This document shows, piece after piece, positions 22,471 through 33,150 of a stretch of 64,000 bases of DNA. This stretch comes from Euphorbia lathyris (Eukaryota; Streptophyta; Magnoliopsida; Malpighiales; Euphorbiaceae). A model generated the notes under the pieces. That model was not told the DNA's origin, searched no databases, and saw only the letters and a list, made by a program, of their open reading frames with translations. Location of the stretch: contig NC_088916.1 of the NCBI RefSeq assembly GCF_963576675.1, forward strand, positions 13,368,501 through 13,432,500, written 5' to 3'. The stretch's first letter is position 1; each line of letters begins with the position of its first letter. A program made the translations under genes and the position numbers.

Positions 22471-22530
22471 TCTCAACTGAGATTTCAGAATCTCAACTGA
22501 GATTTCAGAATCTCAACTGAGATTCTGGAA
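22471..22530. repeat. 20-bp tandem repeat, three units
   Basis: The unit TCTCAACTGAGATTTCAGAA occurs three times in a row, with GATTCTGGAA in the last unit. It is a variant of the core of the palindromic modules and lies 48 bp from the perfect palindrome at 22386. Confidence 0.95.
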
Positions 22531-22835
22531 TTTCTGGGTAAAAATTGGACTTATTTGACAATATCAACATGATTAATTCAACTCCTCTTGAAATTAAGTG
22601 ACATTAATGCTAAGTATTAATTCCTGAAACTGAAATAAACAAAACTGAAACATTAAATTGAAGGAAAACCAAAGGTTGTTCCTTAATTAAAAGAAATGAA
22701 TGAAAGAATTAATGCACTTTATTAATCATAATGAAAAGAAATACAATAAAATACCTTAGTACATATTTACATAAAAACATCTATGCATAAAAACAACAAT
22801 CATATATACACTATTTATAAACAAACAACATAAAC

Positions 22836-23627
22836 TCAAATAGTATCCCTATGAATCGGAATACGACGTATAGTGGCCCTGTCAATCTTCGCTTGAATGA
22901 AGATTTGCCTTTCTCCAGGAGAAAGAAATTTTGGACCAGAACGAAAAACTCTTTTTACAAGTCCCTCATTTTCCAGAAACTCGTAATTAAGAATAGGAAA
23001 TGGTTCCTTATCAGTCCAAGGAACAGAAACTGATCCCTTGGTATCCAGAATTATTCCACATATGATATTCCCAAACCCTATTTTCCGATTCTTCGAACGT
23101 GAAGCGGCAACTAATCCCTCCATCAAAATTTTTGAGGAATTAACTATGTTGCCTTGGAAAATATCTCCTAACACATACAAATCTGTATCTTGGACGACAC
23201 TGCTTCTGACTCGACCAAATAGACTATGACAGAGAAATTTGTGAAGAAACAGTATGGAGTTAGAATTTATCGATTTGTTGTAGGCAAGACGTGGATTGAA
23301 TCTCCAAAATCCTGTCAACATTCTCCATATATCTGTAGAAGTCATATCTCTTCCAGGATGATGCGGAGTGGTGTCCCGTGGTGGAAAACCAAACCAAGCA
23401 TGAAGTTTAGGATATCCAAAAGTGAACATCTTACCCTCACATCGAAAACTGAGACGAACATGCCTCTTATTGACGAAATGAACGGTAGACAGAAACTCTA
23501 GTACCCAGTTTCCAATAATAGGAAACTTCATGGAAGCAAACTTGGTCCATCCTAAGTTTGTCAGATAGCGATTCATATCATCGTTGATCCCGAGTTCTTC
23601 ATTCAGGAACTCGTCCATATACAACAT
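22836..23627 (-). pseudogene. Second, homologous post-pol ORF of element A, broken at its 5' end
   Basis: An open frame of 263 codons. It aligns throughout with the 418-codon ORF: LGWTKFASMKFP, then LHAWFGFPPRD, TSTDIWRMLTGFWRFNP, LFLHKFLCHSLFGRVRSSVV and GNIICGIILDTKG. The ATG at 23627 is not the original start. The same frame continues upstream to about 23775 with DISSRYGAWFPIYNHDEGR, the counterpart of the other ORF's N-terminus, and is cut by a TGA at 23661-23663. It lacks the acidic region and the coiled-coil tail. Two diverged copies of one gene therefore sit in tandem in one element, probably by duplication within the element lineage. Confidence 0.75.
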
Positions 23628-24007
23628 TCCACAAAATTGTGCATATCTAAACCTTAAATATCATCGTCCCTCATCATGATTGTAGATGGGAAACCATGCT
23701 CCATAGCGTGAAGAGATATCAACACGCTTCTTTCGAGCAGAAGTGTTCTTCCTAACATTTTTAGAGATTTGGTCATGTTTGTGAAATAAAATTGTGTCTG
23801 TAGGATTTATAATTGAAGAAAGAAATTCAGAATTCTGAAAGAATTCTGAACCTACATGAATATATAAGATCCATAAGTGAAAGGTTGTGTCTGTTAAAAA
23901 TAAAAGATGTCCAACTGATACCTTTTGGATAAAAATGACTGAATTTTTGAAACGAGATATCTGTAATCTCTTACAGTTATATCAAAATGTTTTAAAATAC
24001 TGAAAAC

Positions 24008-24083
24008 CTCAACTGAGATTTTCAGAATCTCAACTGAGAATTCTCAAATCCTGAAACATGAAAAATCTCAACTGAGATTTCTG
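24008..24083. repeat. Dispersed CTCAACTGAGATT motif cluster
   Basis: Three copies of CTCAACTGAGA occur here, with flanks such as GATTTTCAGAATCTC. It is a relative of the palindromic modules, placed upstream of the 263-codon ORF. Each post-pol ORF thus has such a cluster on its upstream side. Confidence 0.8.
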
Positions 24084-24374
24084 GATATATATTTTCTAAA
24101 AAACACTTAATACTTTATGAAAATTTTCAAAACATGACTAGATTATAATTTAATTTTACAATACACAAATTCAAAAAATAAAGATAAAAATAAAAATAAA
24201 CAAAAACAAAAATAAATTAACATAAAAATTAAAATAAAAATAGATTAATTTAAAAGGAAATAAAAATAAAAATTATGAACAATAGATAAGAAAAACTAAA
24301 AATTAAAAATATGAAAACTAAATAAATTAATCTTCATAGAATTCGTCCATGAATTCAATTGCTTGAATTGGAGC

Positions 24375-24554
24375 TCATTCGTAATAAATTTTGCATCGAT
24401 TACCGTTAACCTTAAATCGATCGCCTTTGGAATTTTCTAATTCCAAAGCTCCATAATCAAACGTTTTATTAACCACAAACGGTCCATTCCATCTAGACCT
24501 GACCTGGGAATAATTTCAAGCAGGAATAAAAGAAAGTAGAACTGTATCCCAAAC
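24375..24554 (-). pseudogene. Integrase C-terminal remnant of element A
   Basis: Minus-strand translation gives VWDTVLLSFIPA, a stop, then SQVRSRWNGPF, DYGALELENSKGDRFKVNG and CKIYYE before the end. This matches the end of Ty3/gypsy (Athila/Tat) integrase, where a basic R-S-R-W-x-GPF motif precedes a GA-x-E-x-x-N strand and FKVNGQRLK. It is the only trace of pol in the element, and it lies just upstream of the post-pol ORFs, as in Athila. Confidence 0.85.
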
Positions 24555-25279
24555 TCTAAAATTATTATTATATTTTTTTTCTTCTTTTTTTTTTCTTTTT
24601 TTAGCATTTTTTTAAGCGCTTTCTTTTTTAGCGTTTTCTCAATTTAAGGATCTAGTGATTTCGGTTGAATGTCCGAACTTCTGGTTCTGGCCTCGAACAA
24701 AAACTATGCACATGAACCGAAACTTTCAAAACTATATTAAAAGTATACAATTCCTTCCTGACGGATAAGGTAATTTCATCCTACTTCTGATATATCTTGT
24801 CTGAGAAGATGTAGGCGTTTAAGGTAGTGATAAAAAAAGGAAATTATTTGGGTTTAGTGTGGGAATTGAATAAATTTCTTAACAAAGAGATATGGTGTTT
24901 TGGTGAAGAGTTTGGTTTATAGAAAAGAGTTAAAGGTGTTTGGGAAAAAGGTAAATTTTTCTGGAAAAGTCATATGTCACGTCTGACATCCTATTTCAAA
25001 AATTTGCTTTCCTCTCTGATGCATCTGTATACTGAATTTCTTTTCTTTAGACTCCTTCTGTGCATTTATATTGATGATCAAATCTCCCGTTTATCTTTGA
25101 AAAAACTTGAATTATTTATCTGCAAACATCTAAATGCAAACGTTAAATAACAACGAGGATTTAGTCCTAGTGATTATCCTCAATAAAAAAAAACTATAAA
25201 ATAAATAAATACATATACTATAAACCAAGGTTCGGAATAAAACACGAAAAACATAAATTTTTGTTAAAAATTTTGGCGT

Positions 25280-25297
25280 TCCCCGGCAACGGCGCCA
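25280..25297 (-). promoter_or_regulatory. Primer-binding site of element A (tRNA-Asp)
   Basis: Minus strand TGGCGCCGTTGCCGGGGA, 6 bases from the LTR end. It is complementary to the CCA-bearing 3' end of plant tRNA-Asp. The same 18 bases and the same spacer (AGTTTT) occur in element B. Confidence 0.9.
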
Positions 25298-25303
25298 AAA
25301 ACT

Positions 25304-26763
25304 TGTTGAGCGATTTTCGCAAGTGCACGGTATACGCTTGTAGTAATAAAAGATATCGAACCCACAAGGAACGCTTTTTAACTAAAAACTTATTTAATTC
25401 AGTTTTATTCACGTCTTTAGGTTTAACTAAAGAAAATCGTTTAATTGATTGAATTGGTTTCGATAAATAGAAGACAAATGCTTCTGTAGTTGGAATAAAT
25501 AGAAGGTATAAAACTTATTTTCATTAAGCAAAGAAAACAACTATAACTTTGGTAAAATTATGAACATGTAATGATAAGAATTTATGCAATTAAATGGCTT
25601 TAAACCGCAGACGATCTTCCTACGACCGGGCAAGATCGCTACCTTAATTAAATTCGTATTTTATATCCGATAAGCCGCGCTAGCGATCATATCATCCATA
25701 AAAACTAATTCTTTCAAGTGTTCAACAAAGTTTCTATAAAAATATGATTGTATAAAACGTTTTAATAAAAACACCAATTTATCATTTTGAAAATCATTTT
25801 GTCAGAACAATATCAAAATAACAACAGGAAGAATGTATTGAATAAAATAAATATATCATTAGTGAATTGTGAATCTTCACAAGTTAACAGAGAGGAAGAA
25901 ACATGGATAACATTTTAACGAAAACTTTAAGATCCGGGTTGTCAATCTTTCCCTCAAACTCCGTAGGCTTGTCAGACCTCTTTGCGCTTCAGTCGTTAGT
26001 TCTTCTCGCTGAATCTTCGGAATAGAGACCGCTAGGTCCACTACCAGAATGAAAACTTGTCTCTGATCAACCTTTGAAACTAAACTAATACTACTGTGTT
26101 TATAACTAATCTAATAACAACTTGTGTACAGCAAGTTTGTTTATACAGAAATGTAAACTAATCTGACTCATTTCTGAGTCAGAGTTTCTTCAACATAATA
26201 ACTCTCATAACCCTTAATCCATATCGATTTCTTGAAATGGATCACTTATTTATAGTTGGTGAAGGGTTGTAATTGATGGGTCGTGTCCGTTGGTGAAGGG
26301 TCGCTTTTATCCAAACGAACAGACGCGTTTCTTGGATTTAAACATGTGAAAACTGTGCAGAATTCTTCGCTGTCTCATATGAGATTCTGAAAATCTCAGT
26401 CGCGACAGGGGGTGAAGGGGCGAGCTAAAGACTTCGAATTTCCGGTGACTGGTGATCGTATGTCGCGACTGAGATTCTGAAAATCTCAGTCACGACAGGG
26501 CTTTTGTCCCCGTCTTTCGGCTGCTTCTTGTCTCCTTTGAGTCGGTCTCCTGATTGATACGTATTCTTGGCACGTAATTTAGGTTTTTCCTCCGTTTTAG
26601 CTCCGTTTTAGCTCCTATTTGGATTTAACCAAATAATTAGGTACCTTGCATCAAAGAAGTAAATAAAGACGTAAAAGTACTCTAAATGAATATAATTAGC
26701 ACGATTTCAATGTAAATTTAATGTATTTATATATGATATTTTAGGTATATTTTGGGCTTAACA
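25304..26763 (-). repeat. 5' LTR of Athila-like element A (1460 bp)
   Basis: Starts TGTTGAGCG and ends TTAACA. It is the minus-strand 5' LTR because the primer-binding site adjoins it. TATAAATA on the minus strand is at 26247-26254. Palindromic modules lie at 26371-26407 and 26461-26497, upstream of the TATA box. It lacks about 75 bp present in the other LTR. Confidence 0.92.
26371..26497. repeat. Pair of palindromic U3 modules, right LTR of element A
   Basis: Two 37-bp modules (26371-26407 and 26461-26497) built on TGTCGCGACTGAGATTCT and its complement, as in the left LTR. The second has one change in the right arm (CAGTCACGACA). Confidence 0.8.
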
Positions 26764-26768
26764 AGGGT

Positions 26769-27159
26769 TTAAGCCTGAACAGAAAGAAAAAGAAGAAAAA
26801 CTAAACAGCTAGATTCGTATCCGACGAGCGGTGGGGATACCGTTCGTATCAGTGACAAGGATATCCTAGAGGCCTGCGGGAGGCACAACACACTCGTGAT
26901 GATCCAAAGAGAGAGATTCTGCGAAATTCACCAACCAATCCGCGGCTTTATTACCTTCTCGGAAGGTGTGTACCACTTTGACATCCCATTGTTGTCTCAG
27001 TAAAGACCGACAACCCTCAATCAACCAATAGTATCTGTGGAAGCAACGACCAATATCGGAGACCAGCCAGACTGCATTAAGCGAATCAGCCTCCAGGACA
27101 AATCTTCAGAATCCCAGCTTCCAAGCCAAATTCAGTCCGTAGAAAATTCCCTAGAGCTC
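26769..27159 (-). pseudogene. LINE RNase H domain, C-terminal part and 3' UTR
   Basis: Minus-strand translation gives LNLAWKLGFRRFVLEADSLN, then WLVSDIGRCFHRYYWLIEGC and WDVKVVHTFREGNKAADWL. This is the RNase H domain found at the end of plant LINE polyproteins (LEAD-S catalytic Asp, H-x-x-REGN-x-x-AD motif). A pyrimidine-rich 3' UTR follows towards the poly-A tail at 17745. The upstream half of the same domain is at 33151, the two being separated by element B. Confidence 0.85.
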
Positions 27160-28797
27160 TGATAGGGGTCAAAAACCCCTATCTTTGGGTACGGTTTTAG
27201 GACGGGTTTTAGCGTTTTTTAGTTAATAAGCGAGCAATTCTCGCATTTAAATGCTTTTGTGTGAGTTAGTTAGGAATTGAAAACATTCTATTTACTTTTC
27301 GCCGTTTAGGCTCGTTTTGTAAATCAATTTAGGCAAATACGGCCGAAATAGCATGCGTATTAGAATTCCGTTATCTTTTAAAGCTAATTGGTCCGTCAAA
27401 AGTCGCACCAAACGAAGCGTTTGCTCAAAATAAGCGATTGACGGATCAATTTGGCTTTTTGGACTAATGTTTTCCGGAGTTTTTATGCGTATGCAGGTGT
27501 GAAGTCGGACGAAAAAGGTCGCGGAACTCATCGAGCTTGGATCGAGCACGCTAAAACGCTCGGCGAGTAGGGCCCCACGGGCCATTTCTGCTCGCCGAGC
27601 AGGCCTCTGGAGGCCTGTTCGCCGAGCAGGCCCCTGGTGGCCTACTCGCCGAGCAGGCCACCAGGCGCCTGCTCGGCGAGCAGGGGGCTGCTCGGCGCGA
27701 GCAGCCTTCCCTGCTCGGCGAGCAGCCCTGCGGGAATTGGTCAAAAAGACCAATTCCGCCCCCACGAAGCCACGTTCGGCCCCACGTCTTCCTACACCAA
27801 CAAGGACACGAAAATAGGTCAAAACAAGGCCCGAGACGCGTCTATAAATAGGAATTTTCAATTGTAAATTAGATATCTTTCGTTTTTGTAAATTATTTTA
27901 GCTTTCCCCTTGTAATTCCTCTTCATCTTCTCCATCTTCCTCAACCTCCATTGAAGCTCCTTCAAAGCTTTCTACCGAGGAATTATCAAGGTCCGTCCTT
28001 AAGATCAAGTCGCTGGCTGCAGAGTAAACAGGTTCCCTGAAAGGGATTTTTGTATCTCCTTTTATCTTTCCATGTTTGTACTCTTTGATACAGTTGCCGA
28101 ACTTGACTTATTGTATCTTGTGACAATTATCTTCGCCTTTAATAATAATTTAGCTCTTGTTTTGTTCTATGTTTATTGTTTAATCTTTGTCTTACGCTTT
28201 ATTCAATTGGTTTAACTCATTCAAAAGCCCCAAAATCTAGTAGGCACATATTGCGAGCTGAATCTGACCTAGTCAGAGCCTAGGAGATTGACAACCTCTT
28301 AGTTGATTAAGCGCCAATTTACTGAGCCTTAGACCTAGTTTCGGCCTTAGGGAATCACGCGCTAGGAACCTCAGGAGGGTAAGTAGGGTTAATCGCCTTG
28401 AATATAAGTGACTCAGATTAGGTCTTTATTCAATAGACTTGATAATCTATCTTTATTATTATCGTTCATACCATGTTCCTTCGAATAGTTTCATTAATTA
28501 AAGATCAATTAGGGGTAGAGTAACTTAGTTAGGCTTAGAATAACTTAGCTAGAATTAGATAATTTAGTTAGAATTAGATAACTTAGCTAGGATTAGCATA
28601 ATTCAACCTAGGAGTAGATTAATTAAACAAACCAAACTCAAAACCCCCTAAGCCTAGATAACATCCGAGACCGAGTAGCCTGATACTTGCAGAAATAAAT
28701 CCTGTGGACGATAACCTGGACTTAAACCAGAAATTTATTACTTGATAACGACGGGGTACACTTATCCCTTAGTGAGGATTCTCCGGAATCCGCATCA
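27160..28797 (+). repeat. 5' LTR of element B (1638 bp)
   Basis: Nearly identical by eye to the right LTR. The main difference is the number of GC-rich CTCGCCGAGCAGG units at 27558-27729. TATA box TATAAATA at 27843-27850. Near 28521-28597 there is a roughly 19-20-bp tandem repeat of AACTTAGCTAGAATTAGAT type, present in both LTRs. Open frames across the GC-rich part encode only repetitive Arg/Ala-rich sequence and are not genes. Confidence 0.93.
27558..27729. repeat. GC-rich palindromic repeat cluster, left LTR of element B
   Basis: Repeated units of CTGCTCGGCGAGCAG and its complement CTGCTCGCCGAGCAG, separated by GGCC-type spacers (CCTCTGGAGG, CCACCAGG). The cluster ends about 110 bp before the TATA box and can form several alternative hairpins. 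It has two more units than the other LTR. Confidence 0.9.
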
Positions 28798-28803
28798 AGT
28801 TTT

Positions 28804-28821
28804 TGGCGCCGTTGCCGGGGA
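28804..28821 (+). promoter_or_regulatory. Primer-binding site of element B (tRNA-Asp)
   Basis: TGGCGCCGTTGCCGGGGA, 6 bases after the LTR, complementary to the 3' end of plant tRNA-Asp. Confidence 0.92.
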
Positions 28822-28953
28822 TTTATTTCTTCTGCAATATCGAACCAAAGGTCGATTTGTTAGTTTAGGCATTCCTTGTGAATATCCTTTGTTTATATCG
28901 TTTATACTTGTTTATATATAATTCTTTATAACTTCTATACTTGTTCATATCTT

Positions 28954-29991
28954 TTGTATTTGTTCTATATACTTTTACTTATCAACTTTTGTGCTAGAAC
29001 TTCACTTTTTCTCAGCATTCTCTGGTCAATGAATTGGCAAGAAAGATTCGAGTGGCAAGCTCAAAAGTTTACTATCCCATCAAGACAATACATTCATGCC
29101 CTGGAGAATGAGGCTCCCAATCCCTCCATGGCCGACTTAAATGAGAAAATGGATATCTTGATGACGAAACTGAGCCTCAACACCAATGAAAGTGTAAGTT
29201 TTGTGGGTAATCACCAAAGGTATAATTCTAACCCCAATTCTTACAGCTTTTATGGTAGTGATTGGAGGAGACCTCAACACTCAAATCTGTCCTACGGGAA
29301 CCCTAACATGTTGAGGCCTCCAAATAGGTTTGTTAATGAGCACAGGGAAAACGAATTGGGAATGTTCCCTTACGAACAAGCAAGCCAAGTTCCTCCACAA
29401 CCCTCTAGCTCACGAGATGAGGTGCTGCCCCTTTTGAAAGGAATATCAGCCTGACTTACAATCAACGAGGAGGTTTGCAAGGACTTGAGCAACCAATTGG
29501 CTCAAATAAACCATGAGATGCAAGAGCAATCCCGAGATGCTCTCCCAGGCATAAAGGAAAACATAGAAATCCCACAAAGGGAATCAGCTCAAGCCATCTC
29601 CTTGAGGAATGACAAAAAGGTAGAACCAAGTCCACTATCACATGCATCACTCGAGGTAAGTGAGGAACCGGAAGCGGTAAGCAACCCCGGTTCAAAATCT
29701 GAAATTCTAAATCATGTGATAGAGATAAAAGATCAAATCAAAACTTGTGTATCTCAACTACCTTTTCCTCAAAAATTAGAAAAGTTTAGGTTTGCTTCAT
29801 GCTCAGAAGTTTTCATTCTCTTCGACCTACCAAGAGAATCCAAAAGGGAGCAAACCAAACTTTTTCATAATATGTTTAAATTCGACCTCCTGCTTTCATT
29901 AAACTTATTAGAGGCTCTTAATCCGTTTTGTAGGTACGGGTTATTTCTCAAGGAGTTCGAGTTCCTAACGCGATTAGAAGCTTACACCTAG
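28954..29991 (+). pseudogene. Gag C-terminal remnant of element B
   Basis: The first frame (to 29454) contains WQERFEWQAQKFTIPSRQ, LNEKMDILMTKLSL and YNSNPNSYSFYGSDWRRP. After a stop at 29452-29454 the reading continues to 29991 with LSNQLAQINHEM and IEIPQRESAQAISLRNDKK. The latter corresponds to the end of Athila-type gag (Q-L-A-Q ... N-T-E-x-P-x-x-E ... A-I-x-L-R-S-G-K). The 3' part (from about 29700) is Leu/Phe-rich and unrecognised. Capsid and protease are missing, so this element cannot move on its own. Confidence 0.7.
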
Positions 29992-30034
29992 GAAGGAACT
30001 CCATGTCGAGCTAACCGACTATAAAGTAGCGCTT

Positions 30035-30052
30035 CTTGGGAGGCAACCCAAG
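30035..30052 (+). repeat. Conserved CTTGGGAGGCAACCCAAG hairpin
   Basis: A 6-bp stem and 6-base loop after the last coding remnant of element B. The phrase GCTTCTTGGGAGGCAACCCA recurs at this position in Athila/Tat-type elements (known from the family), so it is a useful lineage tag. Confidence 0.7.
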
Positions 30053-31525
30053 TTTGGATTAAACTTTTTCTAGGTTTGTTTTTCTTCTTAATTCAATTAT
30101 AGATTTCTGTTTTTGACTTTGGTTAGTAAGTTGTCTTCTCCACCCTAACTCTTTACACTCGTACTTCATGATTTGTGATGCAATGTTGGAACTTATTGCA
30201 TATTTTAGTGTGAGGAGGAGGGGTAGACAAACTTACAAAAATTGTATATAAATTTTAAATTTTTGTTGCGTCGTGTCTAGTTTAGTTTAGCGTTTTTTAG
30301 GTTTTGTTTATGTTTTTGCATGTTTAGGACCTAAAACCGTGAACCTCCTTCGAATCTAAACTTCGTTATTTGTCTTTGAGGGCTGAGAACCGAATCTAAA
30401 ATTGCATGACAACTAGTTTAGGCGTAGGACACAACTCTTGTATCTGTAAAAGCATGAGCTACAGTTTGCATTTAGACCCTACTTTTGAAGAAATGCTAAA
30501 ATCATTACTTAGGTAGATAACTTAAGAATTGAAGGCATGTGATATTAAACTTGAGTTTGGGAAAACTAGTAAACACAAAATTGAAACCCAAAGAATTGTG
30601 AGCTGAATTTGAGCCTAAGAGCGAACATCAAAAAGCTCTTTTTCTTGACATTTTTGTGTGAATGCTTTGACTTGTGGAAGATTACAGATTTTGCACCTAA
30701 TACTGTGTTGAACCTACATGCAATGATTTGAGATGATAAACGATGAATCAGCCTCATTAGAATTAATCCTTTTCTTTACCTTATTTTTTCTTTTTCATCC
30801 ACTCTAGGAAGCCCCTTTGAGCCGACATTTTTGTAGTTGTAGATTTTTCTTTCGTTCTAACCCGTTTTTGCAAACCACAACTTGGTTCGCTATTTAACCT
30901 TTGTTTTTGCAAAGCTCAAAATTGAGCCTTTGCTTTCTTCTAGCGCTTTACCTTTGTTTATGGCATTTCAGTAGCAAGCCAAAAGGCTAAGAAGTGAATG
31001 AGCATCACTACCCCAAAAAGAAAAAGAGAAAAACAGAAACAGAAAAAGAAAAGAAAATAGACGAACAAAAGGGGAAAAACTTCATTCCCCAGTTCCTAAA
31101 AATAAAAAACGTCTCAAGAAAACATCCCAAAATAAAAAAATAATAAGGGATGAATAAAAAGCTCAGTCACTTCATACTCGCTAAAGCCATTTTAACTTTG
31201 TTTTTGTAGCGCTAGAACTTTTAACCCTTGTTGTACCTTTAACCCTCTAACCACATTACAACCCCAATTCGATGCTGTTTTTGATATCATCGGAGTCATA
31301 TAGCATAATAGAAGAACTCGGATGAACGTGCAAAATCAACGTAATCCTAAGCAAGAACATAAGCCGAGAGTAAACACTTTAGCCACCGAAAATTGTGTGA
31401 AATGAGTGAACTACCTATGGTGAGGTGTTTTACTTAGCGATCCCCTCAAACCGGGAGGTTTTCTAGCTTGCTTGTGATTGCGGGTTTAGTTTTTTAGTTT
31501 ACTTGGGGACAAGTAAAGTTTTAAG

Positions 31526-31537
31526 TGCGAGGAGGTT
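31526..31537 (+). promoter_or_regulatory. Polypurine tract of element B
   Basis: TAAGTGCGAGGAGGTT directly precedes the right LTR start TGATAGG; the purine-rich part is GCGAGGAGG. Confidence 0.8.
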
Positions 31538-33145
31538 TGATAGGGGTCAAAAACCCCTATCTTTGGGTACGGTTTTAGGACGAGTTTTAGCATTTTTTAG
31601 TTAATAAGCGAGCAATTCTAGCATTTAAATGCTTTTGTGTGAGTTAGTTAGGAATTGAAAACATTCTATTTACTTTTCGCCGTTTAGGCTCGTTTTGTAA
31701 ATCAATTTAGGCAAATACGGCCGAAATAGCATGCGTATTAGAATTCCGTTATCTTTTGAAGCTAATTGGTCCGTCAAAAGTCGCACCAAACGAAGCATTC
31801 GCTCAAAATAAGCGATTGACAGATCAATTTGGCTTTTTGGACTAATGTTTTCCGGAGTTTTTATGCGTATGCAGGTGTGAAGTCGGACGAAAAAGGTCGC
31901 GGAACTCATCGAGCTTGGATCGAGCACGCTTCGGGCGAAAACGCTCGGCGAGCAGGGCCCCACGGGCCATTTCTGCTCGCCGAGCAGGCCACCAGGCGCC
32001 TGCTCGGCGAGCAGGGGGCTGCTCGGTGCGAGCATCCCTGCTCGCCGAGCAGCCTTCCCTGCTCGGCGAGCAGCCCTGCGGGAATTGGTCAAAAAGACCA
32101 ATTCCGCCCCCACGAAGCCACGTTCGGCCCCACGTCTTCCTATACCAACAAGGACACGAAAATAGGTCAAAACAAGGCCCGAGACGCGTCTATAAATAGG
32201 AATTTTCAATTGTAAATTAGATATCTTTCGTTTTTGTAAATTATTTTAGCTTTCCCCTTGTAATTCCTCTTCATCTTCTCCATCTTCCTCAACCTCCATT
32301 GAAGCTCCTTCAAAGCTTTCTACCGAGGAATTATCAAGGTCCGTCCTTAAGATCAAGTCGCTGGCTGCAGAGTAAACAGGTTCCCTGAAAGGGATTTTTG
32401 TATCTCCTTTTATCTTTCCATGTTTGTACTCTTTGATACAGTTGCCGAACTTGACTTATTGTATCTTGTGACAATTATCTTCGCCTTTAATAATAATTTA
32501 GCTCTTGTTTTGTTCTATGTTTATTGTTTAATCTTTGTCTTACGCTTTATTCAATTGGTTTAACTCATTCAAAAGCCCCAAAATCTAGTAGGCACATATT
32601 GCGAGCTGAATCTGACCTAGTCAGAGCCTAGGAGATTGACAACCTCTTAGTTGATTAAGCGCCAATTTACTGAGCCTTAGACCTAGTTTCGGCCTTAGGG
32701 AATCACGCGCTAGGAACCTCAGGAGGGTAAGTAGGGTTAATCGCCTTGAATATAAGTGACTCAGATTAGGTCTTTATTCAATAGACTTGATAATCTATCT
32801 TTATTATTATCGTTCATACCATGTTCCTTCGAATAGTTTCATTAATTAAAGATCAATTAGGGGTAGAGTAACTTAGTTAGGCTTAGAATAACTTAGCTAG
32901 AATTAGATAATTTAGTTAGAATTAGATAACTTAGCTAGGATTAGCATAATTCAACCTAGGAGTAGATTAATTAAACAAACCAAACTCAAAACCCCCTAAG
33001 CCTAGATAACATCCGAGACCGAGTAGCCTGATACTTGCAGAAATAAATCCTGTGGACGATAACCTGGACTTAAACCAGAAATTTATTACTTGATAACGAC
33101 GGGGTACACTTATCCCTTAGTGAGGATTCTCCGGAATCCGCATCA
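31538..33145 (+). repeat. 3' LTR of element B (1608 bp)
   Basis: Same sequence as the left LTR apart from point changes. It has a short insertion (TCGGGCG near 31931) and a GC-rich palindrome cluster of different make-up at 31942-32076. TATAAATA at 32191-32198. Confidence 0.93.
31942..32076. repeat. GC-rich palindromic repeat cluster, right LTR of element B
   Basis: The same CTGCTCGCCGAGCAG-type units as at 27558-27729, but the segment carrying CCTCTGGAGG and CCTGGTGG is missing and one extra CATCCCTGCTCGCCGAGCAG unit is present. Confidence 0.9.
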
Positions 33146-33150
33146 AGCTC

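Larger units (their letters stand above)
17770..26763 (-). mobile_element. Athila-like Ty3/gypsy element A, non-autonomous (8994 bp)
   Basis: Long terminal repeats at 17770-19304 and 25304-26763 both begin TG and end CA, and the 5-bp flanks AGGGT (17765-17769 and 26764-26768) are identical. Orientation is minus. A primer-binding site complementary to the plant tRNA-Asp 3' end lies next to the right LTR, and a purine-rich tract lies next to the left LTR. In the order of transcription the interior holds a short remnant of the integrase C-terminus and then two homologous ORFs in the position of the Athila env-like gene. Gag, protease, reverse transcriptase and RNase H are missing. It inserted into the 3' UTR of a LINE. 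Confidence 0.93.
27160..33145 (+). mobile_element. Athila-like Ty3/gypsy element B, non-autonomous (5986 bp)
   Basis: LTRs at 27160-28797 and 31538-33145 (TGATAGGGG ... GCATCA) are flanked by identical AGCTC (27155-27159 and 33146-33150). Orientation is plus: a tRNA-Asp primer-binding site lies after the left LTR and a purine tract before the right one. The 2.7-kb interior holds only the C-terminal part of gag and a long non-coding 3' region; protease, RT, RNase H and integrase are absent. It shares its primer-binding site and general architecture with element A, but the LTR sequences differ. It interrupts the RNase H domain of the LINE. Confidence 0.93.

Noticed and set aside
18900..26497. 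Spaced palindromic repeats of element A considered as a CRISPR array
   Set aside because: Spacing is irregular, spacers are not unique short segments, there are no cas genes, and the context is a plant LTR retrotransposon.
27292..27867. Open frames of 76-189 codons in the GC-rich part of the element B LTRs (also near 31670-32215)
   Set aside because: They are Arg/Ala/Gly-rich translations of the palindromic repeat, open on both strands because of base composition, and they change with repeat number between the two LTRs.
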